DNA of 23,302 nt, taken from positions 1 to 23,302 of the forward strand of contig CAAGRO010000120.1 in NCBI GenBank assembly GCA_900772695.1, read 5' to 3'. Source of the DNA: an uncultured Oribacterium sp. Lineage in GTDB: Bacteria; Bacillota; Clostridia; Lachnospirales; Lachnospiraceae. Below are positions 1-7,687 of the stretch, one piece after another; position 1 is the first letter of the stretch; every line of letters starts with the position of its first letter. Under the pieces are notes generated by a model, which was not told where the DNA came from, made no database searches, and saw only the letters and a list, made by a program, of their open reading frames with translations. The position numbers and the translations under genes were made by a program.

Positions 1-512
1 ATCTTGAGGCCACCCTTTGCAGCTGCATAAGCGGAGACCGTCTCACGACCAAGCTCAGACATCATGGAGCATGCATTGATGATCTTGCCGTAGCCCTTCT
101 TGATCATGCCAGGAAGGACAGCCTTTGCGCAGAGGAAAGGACCCGTGAGGTCAACATTGATGACCTGATCCCACTGCTGCTTCGTCATCTCGACCATCGG
201 GATTCTCTTGATGATACCTGCATTGTTTACGAGGATATCGACACCGCCGAACTTCTCCTCGACGTCCTTCACGAGTGCGTTTACCTGCTCCTCATTCGTA
301 ACGTCACATACCACACCGTACGCATCGATGCCGAGCTTCTGGTACTCTGCGATACCTCTGTCCACGAGCTCCTGATTGATATCATTGAAAACGACCTTCT
401 TTGCGCCAGCCTCAGCAAATGCCTTTGCATATGCAAGACCCAGTCCATAGGATGCGCCGGTTACCCATGCAACCTTGCCATCAAGTCTGAACTTATCAAG
501 AATTTCAGCCAT
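1..512 (-). CDS. SDR-family oxidoreductase, gluconate 5-dehydrogenase-like (partial, C-terminus outside window)
   Basis: This is a short-chain dehydrogenase/reductase of the classical type; only the first 170 residues are present. The Rossmann dinucleotide motif TGASYGLG lies at residues 18-25, NNAG at 96-99, a catalytic serine candidate at S149 and the YAAAK catalytic Tyr/Lys pair at Y162/K166. The N-terminal sequence resembles gluconate 5-dehydrogenases (NAD(P)H-dependent interconversion of gluconate and 5-ketogluconate), but SDR substrate specificity cannot be read reliably from a fragment. The start is the ATG at 510-512, preceded by a good AAGGAG ribosome binding site at 521-526. It has its own promoter candidate (591-619) and follows the terminator of the permease gene, so it probably begins a separate transcription unit. 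The missing part would hold the substrate loop. Confidence 0.88.
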   Translation of the reverse strand, partial: MAEILDKFRLDGKVAWVTGASYGLGLAYAKAFAEAGAKKVVFNDINQELVDRGIAEYQKLGIDAYGVVCDVTNEEQVNALVKDVEEKFGGVDILVNNAGIIKRIPMVEMTKQQWDQVINVDLTGPFLCAKAVLPGMIKKGYGKIINACSMMSELGRETVSAYAAAKGGLK

Positions 513-590
513 AACAAATCTCCTTTTTCTTCCATTTTACTTACTTCTATGTTCCCAGGCACGATGCCTGAATACATCCATACCAGTATC

Positions 591-619
591 ATCATAGTTG
601 ATTTGGCACCCCTGTTCAA
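591..619 (-). promoter_or_regulatory. Promoter candidate for the SDR gene
   Basis: On the minus strand TTGAAC (614-619) and TATGAT (591-596) are separated by exactly 17 nt. Transcription would start near 584, leaving a leader of about 70 nt that contains a 6-bp inverted repeat at 556-570. Confidence 0.6.
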
Positions 620-659
620 GCCTTCGCAGGCACTCTTCCCAAAGTTTGTGAATGTTGCG

Positions 660-673
660 GTAAACCGGTTCAC
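660..673. promoter_or_regulatory. LacI/GalR-type operator candidate
   Basis: GTAAACCGGTTCAC is a 14-bp palindrome with one mismatched pair and a central CG, the general form of LacI/GalR-family operators, including catabolite responsive elements. Its centre lies about 82 bp upstream of the predicted SDR transcription start, more compatible with activation or distal control than with direct promoter occlusion. The assignment rests on symmetry alone. Confidence 0.35.
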
Positions 674-683
674 TTTTCTTGGC

Positions 684-721
684 AAAAATTGCCAAGATGC
701 AGATTTCCTGCATCCTGGCAA
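684..721 (-). terminator. Rho-independent terminator of the permease gene
   Basis: Arms 689-702 and 708-721 pair over 14 bp with one G-U pair and a 5-nt loop. On the minus strand the hairpin runs into a T-tract (684-690). The 3' arm also takes part in a second, overlapping palindrome (CTTGGCAA/TTGCCAAG, 678-696), so two hairpins exclude each other here. Confidence 0.75.
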
Positions 722-813
722 CGTGTTTTATATCTGTTTTTCAGCGGATGCTTTCCAGGCACACACCACAATGATGCCTTTCGATGCATCCTTTCTTTCC
801 AGCATATAACGAA

Positions 814-2241
814 TTATGCCTTCGCCGCATCCTCTTTCTTCTTCAGGATCGGAAGGATGATACCGAGGGCCGTCAGAACGCACGGTGTGATGATGTTCAG
901 GCACATGGTGAACAGATCCTCATCATAAACACCGAGCAGGCAGCTCGCTGCGGTCACGAAGAAGCACCAGCAGCCGAAGAACATCGCCACATTATGATTC
1001 TTCACAAAACGATATTCCGGTTTGAACTTATCCTCCGCCTTACGAAGTGCGATGTATGCTGCAAATACCCAGAGATAACGCATCGGCATACATACGGAGT
1101 TCAGCTTGGTCAGCTGCTTCAGAACAGCGGCTGCGCCAGGAACGAAGGACTGTACGAGGATGATGGCACCGGAAAGAACCGCAACCATCTTGATACCGTT
1201 CACATAGGCACCCTTGTCGTTCTGTCTGAGGAGCTTCGACGGGATAAACTTACGGGCATCCTCGTTGTCGAACAGCATTCGAAGCGGTGCATCGATACTG
1301 ATGACAAGCGTGGACAGCTGTCCAACGGCGTTGCAGAGTGCATAGATGATCATCAGGGTATCGCCCATGTGATAGTACTCGCCCAGTCTCTGGAATGCCC
1401 AGTAGGAACCGTTGGAGTTATAGGAGTTGAAGCTCTCCTTGGACTCGTTGATGATGGTCGGATCGAACATCATACCCATCGCGATGGTACCGAGGATCGC
1501 ACAGATCACAACCATGACGGCGAGGGTGATCATCGCGCGTGGGAAGCCCTTACTCGGATTCTCTACCTTATTAACATACGGAGAGATCTTCTCACATCCA
1601 CCGACCGCGAATACCAGGATCGACAGGGAGGTGAAGTACTTCCAGTCGAAGGTCGGAAGCAGGTTCTTCGCGCTGAAATCCAGTGTCACGAAGGAAGAAG
1701 CCGGATTGATGGCACGCGCACCGAACATCATGATGATGTAGAGGATGGACATGATGAACATGCTGGTACCAGCCAGTGTTGCCATCTTCTTCAGCGGGTT
1801 CAGGCCACGGCTTGCGATGTAGCAGAACAGAATCAGGATACAGAAGGTGATCAGCTGTACGGCCAGTGTAGGGAATGTATCGTACGCTTCCGCATTACGG
1901 AACACAGCCCAGCTCAGTGCCTTCAGACCACCGGAGGACTTACTTGCGATGTAGGTGATATGGCATGCCCAGTAGGTCCAGCCTGCATAGTACGCAAGCT
2001 TCGGTCCTGTCGTCTTCAGGATCCAGGAGCTTACGCCTCCACCAGAGTCCTTAAAGGCAGAACCCAGCTCGCCGACCATCAGTGCATACGGCACGAAGTA
2101 CAGTGCAAACATGAGGATCCAGCTGAAGATGACCTGGATACCGTTGAAGTAGATGAAGCCGTTCAGTACATTTCCGAAGCCCCAGACCGTCGAAAACGCC
2201 ATGAACGCCAGCGTCGTCCATTTAATGTGTTTTGAATCCAT
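814..2241 (-). CDS. APC-superfamily amino acid permease (YjeM / glutamate:GABA antiporter-like)
   Basis: A 475-residue, very hydrophobic polytopic membrane protein with about 12 predicted helices. This is the usual length and layout of amino acid-polyamine-organocation transporters. The N-terminal segment (TVWGFGNVLNGF) occupies the helix-1 position where APC proteins carry the unwound glycine-rich substrate site, and GELGSAFKDSGGG around residues 57-69 is the typical GE-x-G cytoplasmic loop. The overall sequence recalls YjeM and the glutamate/GABA antiporter branch, so an amino acid substrate is likely, but exchange versus proton symport is not decidable. The ATG at 2241 has an AAAGGAG site about 8 nt upstream. 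The gene ends in a clear terminator. The 112 nt upstream, back to the aminopeptidase stop, hold no strong terminator or consensus promoter, so read-through from the aminopeptidase promoter is possible. Confidence 0.82.
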   Translation of the reverse strand: MDSKHIKWTTLAFMAFSTVWGFGNVLNGFIYFNGIQVIFSWILMFALYFVPYALMVGELGSAFKDSGGGVSSWILKTTGPKLAYYAGWTYWACHITYIASKSSGGLKALSWAVFRNAEAYDTFPTLAVQLITFCILILFCYIASRGLNPLKKMATLAGTSMFIMSILYIIMMFGARAINPASSFVTLDFSAKNLLPTFDWKYFTSLSILVFAVGGCEKISPYVNKVENPSKGFPRAMITLAVMVVICAILGTIAMGMMFDPTIINESKESFNSYNSNGSYWAFQRLGEYYHMGDTLMIIYALCNAVGQLSTLVISIDAPLRMLFDNEDARKFIPSKLLRQNDKGAYVNGIKMVAVLSGAIILVQSFVPGAAAVLKQLTKLNSVCMPMRYLWVFAAYIALRKAEDKFKPEYRFVKNHNVAMFFGCWCFFVTAASCLLGVYDEDLFTMCLNIITPCVLTALGIILPILKKKEDAAKA

Positions 2242-2267
2242 ATTTATACTCCTTTATCTGTTATTTT

Positions 2268-2333
2268 GCGGAACGAATTCAGATTCCGCTTTATTTTGAA
2301 AGTCCGTTGATCAACATCTGCCTTTTCACGGAC
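2268..2333 (-). other. Weak inverted repeats between aminopeptidase and permease genes
   Basis: Two 6-bp inverted repeats occur here: GCGGAA/TTCCGC (2268-2273, 2284-2289, enclosing GAATTC) and GTCCGT/ACGGAC (2302-2307, 2328-2333). Read on the minus strand the second could be a poor terminator of the aminopeptidase gene, but it lacks a proper T-tract. No convincing promoter was seen for the permease. Confidence 0.25.
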
Positions 2334-2353
2334 ACATCAACACATGATCCTGC

Positions 2354-3673
2354 TCAGAAAATCAGTCTGTAATTACCGTCTCCGTTCCCTTCGAAGCTTG
2401 AGCTGAACAGTACACGCGCAGCCTCGATCAGATAGGCGGTATCCCGCGCACCAGCCGTCTCATACGGGGAGTGCATCGCGAGCTGTGGCAGTCCGATATC
2501 GACGGTGTTCAGTGCAACCTGTGCCTGCGAAATATTTCCAAGCGTCGATCCGCCGAGCATATCGGAGCGGTTCGTGAAGGTCTGACATGGCACAGCTGCC
2601 TGCTTACAGATCGCACGCATCACGGCACCGGAAACACCATCCGTCGTATACTTCTGGTTCGCGCTGTACTTGATCACGATACCCCGGTTCATATACGGGC
2701 GATTGGTCGGGTCTGCCTTCTCGGCATGGTTCGGATGCACGGCATGTGCATTGTCCGCAGATACCATGAAGCTCGAAGCGATGCTCATGAGGTACTGCTC
2801 CTCGCTGCGTCCCATCGCGCGGCTGATGCGCTGGAGTGTATCCTTCAGGAAGGTGCTGGCGGCACCCTGCTTCGTACCGGAGCCGACCTCCTCGTTATCA
2901 TAGACACAGTGAACAGCGATGGACTGCTTCAGCTCGGCGGCGAGGAAGCCCTTCAGGGATGCGAATGCACACTGGAGATCATCCAGGCGTCCACTTGCGA
3001 TGAACTCGCCATGGAGGCCGAGCGTCGTTCCCTTCATGCGGTCATACAGGAAGAGATCCGTATCCAGGATGTCCTCCACCTGCACGCCTGCCTCGTCTGC
3101 GATCAGCTGCATGAACTGATTCTTCTCCTCACCCTGCTCACAGAACAGCGGCAGCATATCTACCTGTGCATTAAATGCATAGCCGTCATTGACCTGACGA
3201 TTCATATGGATCGCCACGTTCGGAATGATGAGAAGATCGCGATCAACATTGACCAGCTTCGTCGCGATGCCCTCCTCCGTCTGTACGATCACACGACCGG
3301 CGACAGAAAGCGGACGGTCGAGCCAAGGTGCACAGAGCATACCGCCATACTTCTCGACATTCAGCTTGACATAGCTGTTGTCCACGACGATCTCAGCGTT
3401 CGTCTTGATCTTAAAGACCGGTGAATCACAGTGGCTCGCCATGATCTGGAAGCCCTTATACTCACCCTCCGGTATACGAAAGGCGATGATGGCCGAATCG
3501 TTCCGTGTCACATAGTAGCCATGGCCCTCGGACAGTGTCCACGGGCAGCCCTCATAGAGACGGGTGAAGCCGGCGTCCTCAAGCTCCTTCTGCATATTGG
3601 CCACCGCATAAAATGCATTCGGGCTATGATCCAGAAAATGGAGCAGTTCCTTATTCACTTCCTGATGATTCAT
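2354..3673 (-). CDS. M18 family aminopeptidase (aspartyl aminopeptidase-like)
   Basis: A 439-residue cytosolic zinc aminopeptidase of family M18, which removes N-terminal residues (often acidic ones) from peptides. The family signatures appear in order: SHCDSP with H81 and D83, SGRLDDL (227-233), the catalytic/metal glutamates in DNEEVGSG (E261, E262), ADNAHAVHPNH (306-316), IKYSANQKYTTDG (334-346), NRSDMLGGSTLG (368-379) and the late metal ligand H401. Length is normal for bacterial M18. I start it at the ATG 3671-3673 because TGAGGA sits 7 nt upstream; the frame stays open 10 codons further (ATG at 3703) but no ribosome site precedes that codon. A near-consensus promoter lies at 3743-3771. 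The downstream amino acid permease would fit peptide or amino acid use, though this is only proximity. Confidence 0.93.
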   Translation of the reverse strand: MNHQEVNKELLHFLDHSPNAFYAVANMQKELEDAGFTRLYEGCPWTLSEGHGYYVTRNDSAIIAFRIPEGEYKGFQIMASHCDSPVFKIKTNAEIVVDNSYVKLNVEKYGGMLCAPWLDRPLSVAGRVIVQTEEGIATKLVNVDRDLLIIPNVAIHMNRQVNDGYAFNAQVDMLPLFCEQGEEKNQFMQLIADEAGVQVEDILDTDLFLYDRMKGTTLGLHGEFIASGRLDDLQCAFASLKGFLAAELKQSIAVHCVYDNEEVGSGTKQGAASTFLKDTLQRISRAMGRSEEQYLMSIASSFMVSADNAHAVHPNHAEKADPTNRPYMNRGIVIKYSANQKYTTDGVSGAVMRAICKQAAVPCQTFTNRSDMLGGSTLGNISQAQVALNTVDIGLPQLAMHSPYETAGARDTAYLIEAARVLFSSSFEGNGDGNYRLIF

Positions 3674-3742
3674 TTTTCTATCCTCACAATCTGTATAAAA
3701 CATGATGATTATTTACGAGAAGAATACGACTTATTCGTGAAA

Positions 3743-3771
3743 ATTATAGTATAGCTTCCTGGATCGTGCAA
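3743..3771 (-). promoter_or_regulatory. Promoter of the M18 aminopeptidase gene
   Basis: On the minus strand TTGCAC (3766-3771), a 17-nt spacer and a perfect TATAAT (3743-3748) form a near-consensus vegetative promoter. The start site would be near 3736, giving a leader of about 60 nt before the ATG at 3673. Confidence 0.75.
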
Positions 3772-3811
3772 CCGATTTATAAAAAAACTATAAACAAGCA
3801 CAAAAATAAGT

Positions 3812-3855
3812 ATAAAAAAGGCGCGATATTGTGTACTATCAAACACAATATCGCG
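3812..3855 (-). terminator. Rho-independent terminator of aroK
   Basis: A perfect 12-bp stem CGCGATATTGTG (3822-3833) with CACAATATCGCG (3844-3855) and a 10-nt loop is followed on the minus strand by CC and six T residues. It closes the shikimate kinase unit just before the aminopeptidase promoter. Confidence 0.88.
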
Positions 3856-3874
3856 TTCTTGCGCTGTTATATAA

Positions 3875-4423
3875 TTATGAAAAATTCTTCATTTTCTGCA
3901 TAATTTCCCGACAGATCGTCTCCACATCCTTCCCGTCCGTCGCGACGCATATATCGGCTGCCGCCTCATACGCCGGCCGGCGCTTCTCCTGCAGCATACG
4001 GATATACGCAACATCCATATGTCCGTTCAGAATCGGGCGATCCGTCGAATCCTTCACGCGAAGGAGTGTCGTTTCCGGAGTTGCCGTCAAAAAAACGATC
4101 ACGCAGGATTTCCGCAGGTTCACGACATTTTCCGGATTCATCACGAGACCACCGCCACAGGAAATCACCGCAGCATGCACATCCTGGAAGCGCAGCACCA
4201 CGTCATGCTCGAGCTGCCGGAAATACGCCTCTCCATCCGTCGCGAAAATCTCCGTGATCGGGCGTCCTTCCTGCCGCACGATTTCCTGATCTGTATCGAT
4301 TTCCGCCAGTCCATACAGTTCTCTGAGCCCATGGGATACCGTCGTTTTTCCGGCACCCATAAATCCGATCAGTGCGATATTTTTCATGCCTTCTTTATTC
4401 AACTCGATATGATCGCCAGCCAT
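3875..4423 (-). CDS. aroK: Shikimate kinase
   Basis: A 182-residue NMP-kinase-fold enzyme that phosphorylates shikimate to shikimate 3-phosphate in the chorismate pathway. Walker A is GFMGAGKT (residues 20-27). Shikimate-binding residues match D45 (in EIDTDQE), R69 (in YFRQLE) and the GGG loop at 90-92, and the lid arginine is R129 in STDRPIL, followed by RRPAY at 148-152. Start choice is uncertain. ATG 4421-4423 has a GGGGGAG-type site about 7 nt upstream. ATG 4427-4429 is too close to that site. ATG 4385-4387 would give the canonical short N-terminus MKNIALIG but lacks proper SD spacing. It appears monocistronic, with terminators on both sides; no other shikimate pathway gene is nearby. Confidence 0.93.
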   Translation of the reverse strand: MAGDHIELNKEGMKNIALIGFMGAGKTTVSHGLRELYGLAEIDTDQEIVRQEGRPITEIFATDGEAYFRQLEHDVVLRFQDVHAAVISCGGGLVMNPENVVNLRKSCVIVFLTATPETTLLRVKDSTDRPILNGHMDVAYIRMLQEKRRPAYEAAADICVATDGKDVETICREIMQKMKNFS

Positions 4424-4552
4424 ACTCATCTCCCCCTCACATATCTATGTACGATATAAAATACCCGCCCTGGTTTAAAAACGCTCTCCCGTTCGCATCC
4501 CCGGCATCTTTCTTCTTCATCGCATCTTAAAGAACATCATACGATTCCTCTT

Positions 4553-4580
4553 ATTGTAGCAGATGACTCTGTTTTTTCAC
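4553..4580 (-). promoter_or_regulatory. Promoter candidate for aroK
   Basis: The minus strand shows GTGAAA (4575-4580), a 16-nt spacer and TACAAT (4553-4558) preceded by TGC, an extended -10. The start would be near 4546, leaving a leader of about 120 nt. The -35 match is modest. Confidence 0.4.
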
Positions 4581-4581
4581 A

Positions 4582-4620
4582 CAAAAACACCGGAGAATGT
4601 CATCGACACTCTCCGGTGTT
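4582..4620 (-). terminator. Rho-independent terminator of ppdK
   Basis: An 11-bp perfect stem (4586-4596 with 4610-4620, core ACACCGGAGA/TCTCCGGTGT) carries a 13-nt loop and continues on the minus strand into TTTTTG. It lies 35 nt after the ppdK stop codon. Confidence 0.9.
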
Positions 4621-4654
4621 ATACATCACTTATTTAATCCACAGTCCTGTGAAA

Positions 4655-7288
4655 TTACTTTCTCGGATTGTTGATCTCAGCCTGTGCTGCTGCAAGTCTT
4701 GCGACCGGTACACGGAACGGTGAGCAGGATACATAGTCGAGGCCGATGTTGTGGCAGAACTCTACAGAAGAAGGATCGCCGCCGTGCTCACCGCAGATAC
4801 CGCAGTGGAGCTTCGGATTTACAGGCTTTCCAAGCTTCAGGGTCATATCCATGAGCTTACCAACCCCCTTCTGATCGAGCTTTGCGAACGGATCCTGCTC
4901 GTAGATCTTGGTGTCATAGTAGCTGTTCAGGAACTTACCGGCATCATCACGTGAGAAGCCGAAGGTCATCTGTGTAAGGTCGTTTGTACCGAAGCAGAAG
5001 AAATCAGCCTCTGCAGCGATCTCGTCAGCAGTAAGCGCGGCTCTCGGGATCTCGATCATGGTACCAACCTCATACTTGAGCTCTACGCCAGCCGCTGCGA
5101 TCTCCTCGTCTGCGGTCTTTACGACGATGTCCTTCACGAACTTGAACTCCTTCACCTCACCAACGAGCGGAATCATGATCTCCGGAACGAGGTTCCAGTC
5201 AGCATGTGCCTTCTTTACCTCGATGGCTGCACGGATGATGGCCTGTGTCTGCATAACTGCGATCTCAGGATAGGTTACGGTCAGACGGCATCCTCTGTGA
5301 CCCATCATCGGGTTGAACTCGTGGAGACCGGTAATGATCGCCTTGATCTGCTCAACGGTCTTGCCCATCTTATCTGCAAGTGCCTTGATCTCTGCCTCGG
5401 TGTTCGGTACGAACTCGTGAAGAGGCGGATCCAGGAAACGAATGGTAACAGGGTTGCCTTCCATGGACTCGAAGAGCTGTCTGAAGTCATCCTGCTGATA
5501 CGGCTCGATCTTCTCGAGTGCCTTCTCACGCTCCTCAACGGTATCCGAGCAGATCATCTCACGGAATGCTTCGATTCTCTCCGGATCGAAGAACATGTGC
5601 TCTGTACGGCAGAGACCGATACCCTCTGCACCGAGCTCACGTGCCTTTGCAGCATCGTGCGGTGTATCCGCGTTGGTTCTTACGCCGAGCTTTCTATACT
5701 TGTCAGCCCAGCCCATGATACGACCGAAGTCGCCGGAAATCTGAGCATCTACTGTAGCAATCTTACCCTCGTAGATGTTACCGGTGGTACCATCGATGGA
5801 GATGAAATCACCCTCCTTGATGGTCTTTCCGCCGAGGTGGAACTGCTTGTTCTCCTCATCCATCACGATATCACCGCAGCCGGATACGCAGCACTCACCC
5901 ATACCACGGGCAACAACGGCTGCATGGCTGGTCATACCACCACGAACAGTCAGGATACCCTCGGAAGACTTCATACCCGTGATATCCTCTGGGGAAGTCT
6001 CGAGACGAACGAGAATCACCTTCTCGCCACGTGCGTTCCACTGCTCTGCATCCTCTGCAGTGAAGACGACCTTACCACATGCAGCTCCCGGAGAAGCACC
6101 GAGGCCCTTACCCATCGGAACCGCTGCCTTCAGGGCATCCTTATCGAACTGCGGGTGAAGAAGTGTATCGAGGTTACGTGGATCGATCATCGCAACGGCT
6201 TCCTTCTCGCTTCTCATACCCTCATCTACGAGGTCGCAGGCGATCTTCAGCGCAGCCTGTGCGGTTCTCTTACCATTTCTGGTCTGCAGCATGTAAAGCT
6301 TACCGTGCTCAACGGTGAACTCCATATCCTGCATATCTCTATAATGCTTCTCGAGGGTCTCACAGACCTTTGTAAACTCTGCGAATGCCTCCGGGAACTT
6401 CTGCTCCATCTCCTGAATGTGCATCGGCGTACGAACACCTGCTACAACATCCTCGCCCTGTGCGTTTGTAAGGAACTCACCGAAGAGGCCCTTTGAACCA
6501 GTTGCCGGATCTCTCGTGAAGGCTACACCGGTACCACAGTCATCACCCATGTTACCGAATGCCATGGACTGTACGTTTACAGCAGTACCCCAGGAATAAG
6601 GGATATCGTTGTCACGACGATAAACGTTTGCACGTGGGTTGTCCCATGAACGGAATACGGCCTTGATTGCGCCATAGAGCTGCTCCTTCGGATCTGCCGG
6701 GAAGTCCTCACCGAGTGCTTCCTTATACTTCGCCTTGAACTGCTCTGCAAGATCATGAAGATCCTCTGCGCTCAGCTCAACATCAAGCTTTACGCCCTTC
6801 TCTTCCTTCTTCTTATCGATCAGCTTCTCAAACTCGCTCTTGGAAACTTCCATAACGACATCTGAGTACATCTGAATGAATCTTCTGTAGGAATCCCAGG
6901 CCCAACGTGGATTACCGGACTTCTCAGAAAGAACCTTTACAACGTCCTCGTTCAGACCAAGGTTCAGAATGGTGTCCATCATACCCGGCATGGAAGCACG
7001 TGCACCGGAACGTACAGATACCAGAAGCGGATTCTCGTGATCACCGAACTTCTTACCGGTAATCTCCTCCATCTTTCCGATATGCTCGTCGATCTGACCC
7101 ATGATCTCCGCATTGATCTCACGACCGTCCTCGTAGTACTGTGTGCAGGCCTCTGTCGTGATGGTGAAACCCTGTGGAACCGGGAGACCAATGTTCGTCA
7201 TCTCTGCAAGGTTTGCACCCTTACCACCCAGAAGCTCACGCATATCTGCGTTACCCTCCGTGAACAAGTAAACCCATTTCTTAGCCAT
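4655..7288 (-). CDS. ppdK: Pyruvate, phosphate dikinase
   Basis: An 877-residue enzyme that interconverts pyruvate + ATP + Pi with phosphoenolpyruvate + AMP + PPi, a central step of PPi-linked glycolysis or gluconeogenesis in anaerobes. The N-terminal ATP-grasp part opens with MAKKWVYLFTEG and the GGKGANLAEM loop (21-30). The swivelling phosphohistidine domain holds GGMTSHAAVVARG with catalytic H455, the number known from the Clostridium symbiosum enzyme. The C-terminal PEP/pyruvate TIM barrel holds the HCGICGEHGG active-site cysteine loop near residues 830-840. Length matches the clostridial family (about 875). The start at 7288 is fixed by AGGAGG 7 nt upstream. A promoter, a cre-like palindrome and a terminator-like leader hairpin lie upstream, and a strong terminator follows. 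No PPDK regulatory protein gene is present in the window. Confidence 0.98.
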   Translation of the reverse strand: MAKKWVYLFTEGNADMRELLGGKGANLAEMTNIGLPVPQGFTITTEACTQYYEDGREINAEIMGQIDEHIGKMEEITGKKFGDHENPLLVSVRSGARASMPGMMDTILNLGLNEDVVKVLSEKSGNPRWAWDSYRRFIQMYSDVVMEVSKSEFEKLIDKKKEEKGVKLDVELSAEDLHDLAEQFKAKYKEALGEDFPADPKEQLYGAIKAVFRSWDNPRANVYRRDNDIPYSWGTAVNVQSMAFGNMGDDCGTGVAFTRDPATGSKGLFGEFLTNAQGEDVVAGVRTPMHIQEMEQKFPEAFAEFTKVCETLEKHYRDMQDMEFTVEHGKLYMLQTRNGKRTAQAALKIACDLVDEGMRSEKEAVAMIDPRNLDTLLHPQFDKDALKAAVPMGKGLGASPGAACGKVVFTAEDAEQWNARGEKVILVRLETSPEDITGMKSSEGILTVRGGMTSHAAVVARGMGECCVSGCGDIVMDEENKQFHLGGKTIKEGDFISIDGTTGNIYEGKIATVDAQISGDFGRIMGWADKYRKLGVRTNADTPHDAAKARELGAEGIGLCRTEHMFFDPERIEAFREMICSDTVEEREKALEKIEPYQQDDFRQLFESMEGNPVTIRFLDPPLHEFVPNTEAEIKALADKMGKTVEQIKAIITGLHEFNPMMGHRGCRLTVTYPEIAVMQTQAIIRAAIEVKKAHADWNLVPEIMIPLVGEVKEFKFVKDIVVKTADEEIAAAGVELKYEVGTMIEIPRAALTADEIAAEADFFCFGTNDLTQMTFGFSRDDAGKFLNSYYDTKIYEQDPFAKLDQKGVGKLMDMTLKLGKPVNPKLHCGICGEHGGDPSSVEFCHNIGLDYVSCSPFRVPVARLAAAQAEINNPRK

Positions 7289-7332
7289 CGCTTATCCTCC
7301 TAATCCTATGTATGTTGATGAGTGCATCTCGT

Positions 7333-7358
7333 AAAAAAAGGCCGTACACATGGACGGC
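7333..7358 (-). terminator. Terminator-like hairpin in the ppdK leader (possible attenuator)
   Basis: On the minus strand GCCGT (7354-7358) pairs with ACGGC (7341-7345) across an 8-nt loop, followed by C and seven T residues (7333-7339). It lies inside the predicted 5' untranslated region, between the promoter and the ppdK start, where a terminator can only act as an attenuator. The stem is short, so efficiency is uncertain. Confidence 0.45.
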
Positions 7359-7416
7359 GATCTCTACAAAACGACTCATAAGATTTAACCCATGTCGAGG
7401 AAAAATCACTATTGGA

Positions 7417-7445
7417 ATTATACTTTAGGAAAAATTGTTAGTAAA
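7417..7445 (-). promoter_or_regulatory. Promoter of ppdK
   Basis: TTTACT (7440-7445), a 17-nt spacer and a perfect TATAAT (7417-7422) on the minus strand. The transcription start would be near 7410, giving a leader of about 120 nt. Confidence 0.7.
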
Positions 7446-7457
7446 GTCTGAACAGAA

Positions 7458-7475
7458 AATGTAAACGTTTACATT
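7458..7475. promoter_or_regulatory. Catabolite responsive element (CcpA/LacI-family operator) candidate
   Basis: AATGTAAACGTTTACATT is a perfect 18-bp palindrome whose 14-bp core TGTAAACGTTTACA fits the cre pattern bound by CcpA-type LacI-family regulators. Its centre is about 57 bp upstream of the predicted ppdK start, just outside the -35 box, a position more often tied to activation than repression. Confidence 0.6.
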
Positions 7476-7495
7476 CTGAATTATTTTTTTCACAC

Positions 7496-7546
7496 AAAAA
7501 AGCCCAAGAAATTCCATGGTAAATCAAAGAATTTCAAAGGCTTTTT
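7496..7546 (-). terminator. Terminator of the two-component system operon
   Basis: Arms 7496-7514 and 7529-7546 pair as AAAAAGCC/GGCTTTTT plus GAAATTC/GAATTTC with a 3-nt internal mismatch and a 14-nt loop. T-tracts flank it on both strands; on the minus strand it ends in GGGCTTTTTTG. Confidence 0.65.
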
Positions 7547-7687
7547 CGTAACGGTTTTCGCCTGCATACAGCGTCGTATTTCAGTAAACCAGTTAATCTG
7601 TTCCAGCTTTTTCGCTGACTTCAGACGCTGACATATCCTCACTGTTCCGCCGGACCAGTATTTATAAATTCTGACAGTTCAGCGGCC

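Larger units (their letters stand above)
513..813. other. Intergenic region with promoter, palindromes and terminator
   Basis: This 301-nt gap between the permease stop and the SDR start contains no credible gene; the short open frames across it have no good ribosome site or family resemblance. On the minus strand it reads: tail of the permease transcript, a 14-bp-arm terminator hairpin (689-721), an operator-like palindrome (660-673), a promoter (591-619), a small 6-bp-arm hairpin in the presumed leader (556-570, CAGGCA/TGCCTG with a 3-nt loop) and the SDR ribosome site. Confidence 0.7.
7289..7687. other. Gene-free regulatory region upstream of ppdK
   Basis: This 399-nt gap has no credible gene. 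On the minus strand it contains, in order, about 140 nt of trailing sequence after the response regulator (only a short GTCAGCG direct repeat noticed), a terminator (7496-7546), an 18-bp palindrome (7458-7475), the ppdK promoter (7417-7445), a leader of about 120 nt with a terminator-like hairpin (7333-7358), and the ppdK ribosome site. Confidence 0.75.

Noticed and set aside
784..2235. Long plus-strand open frame (483 codons) opposite the permease
   Set aside because: It is antisense to a clear permease gene, has no ribosome site, no membrane or domain logic, and a His/Arg/Asp-rich composition typical of the complement of a real gene.
3674..3703. Upstream ATG at 3703 as start of the aminopeptidase
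   Set aside because: No ribosome binding site precedes it, while the ATG at 3673 has a well-spaced TGAGGA and gives the usual family N-terminus.
5204..6496. Plus-strand open frame of 430 codons opposite ppdK
   Set aside because: Shadow of the highly conserved ppdK frame, Leu/Cys/His-rich and without a plausible start.
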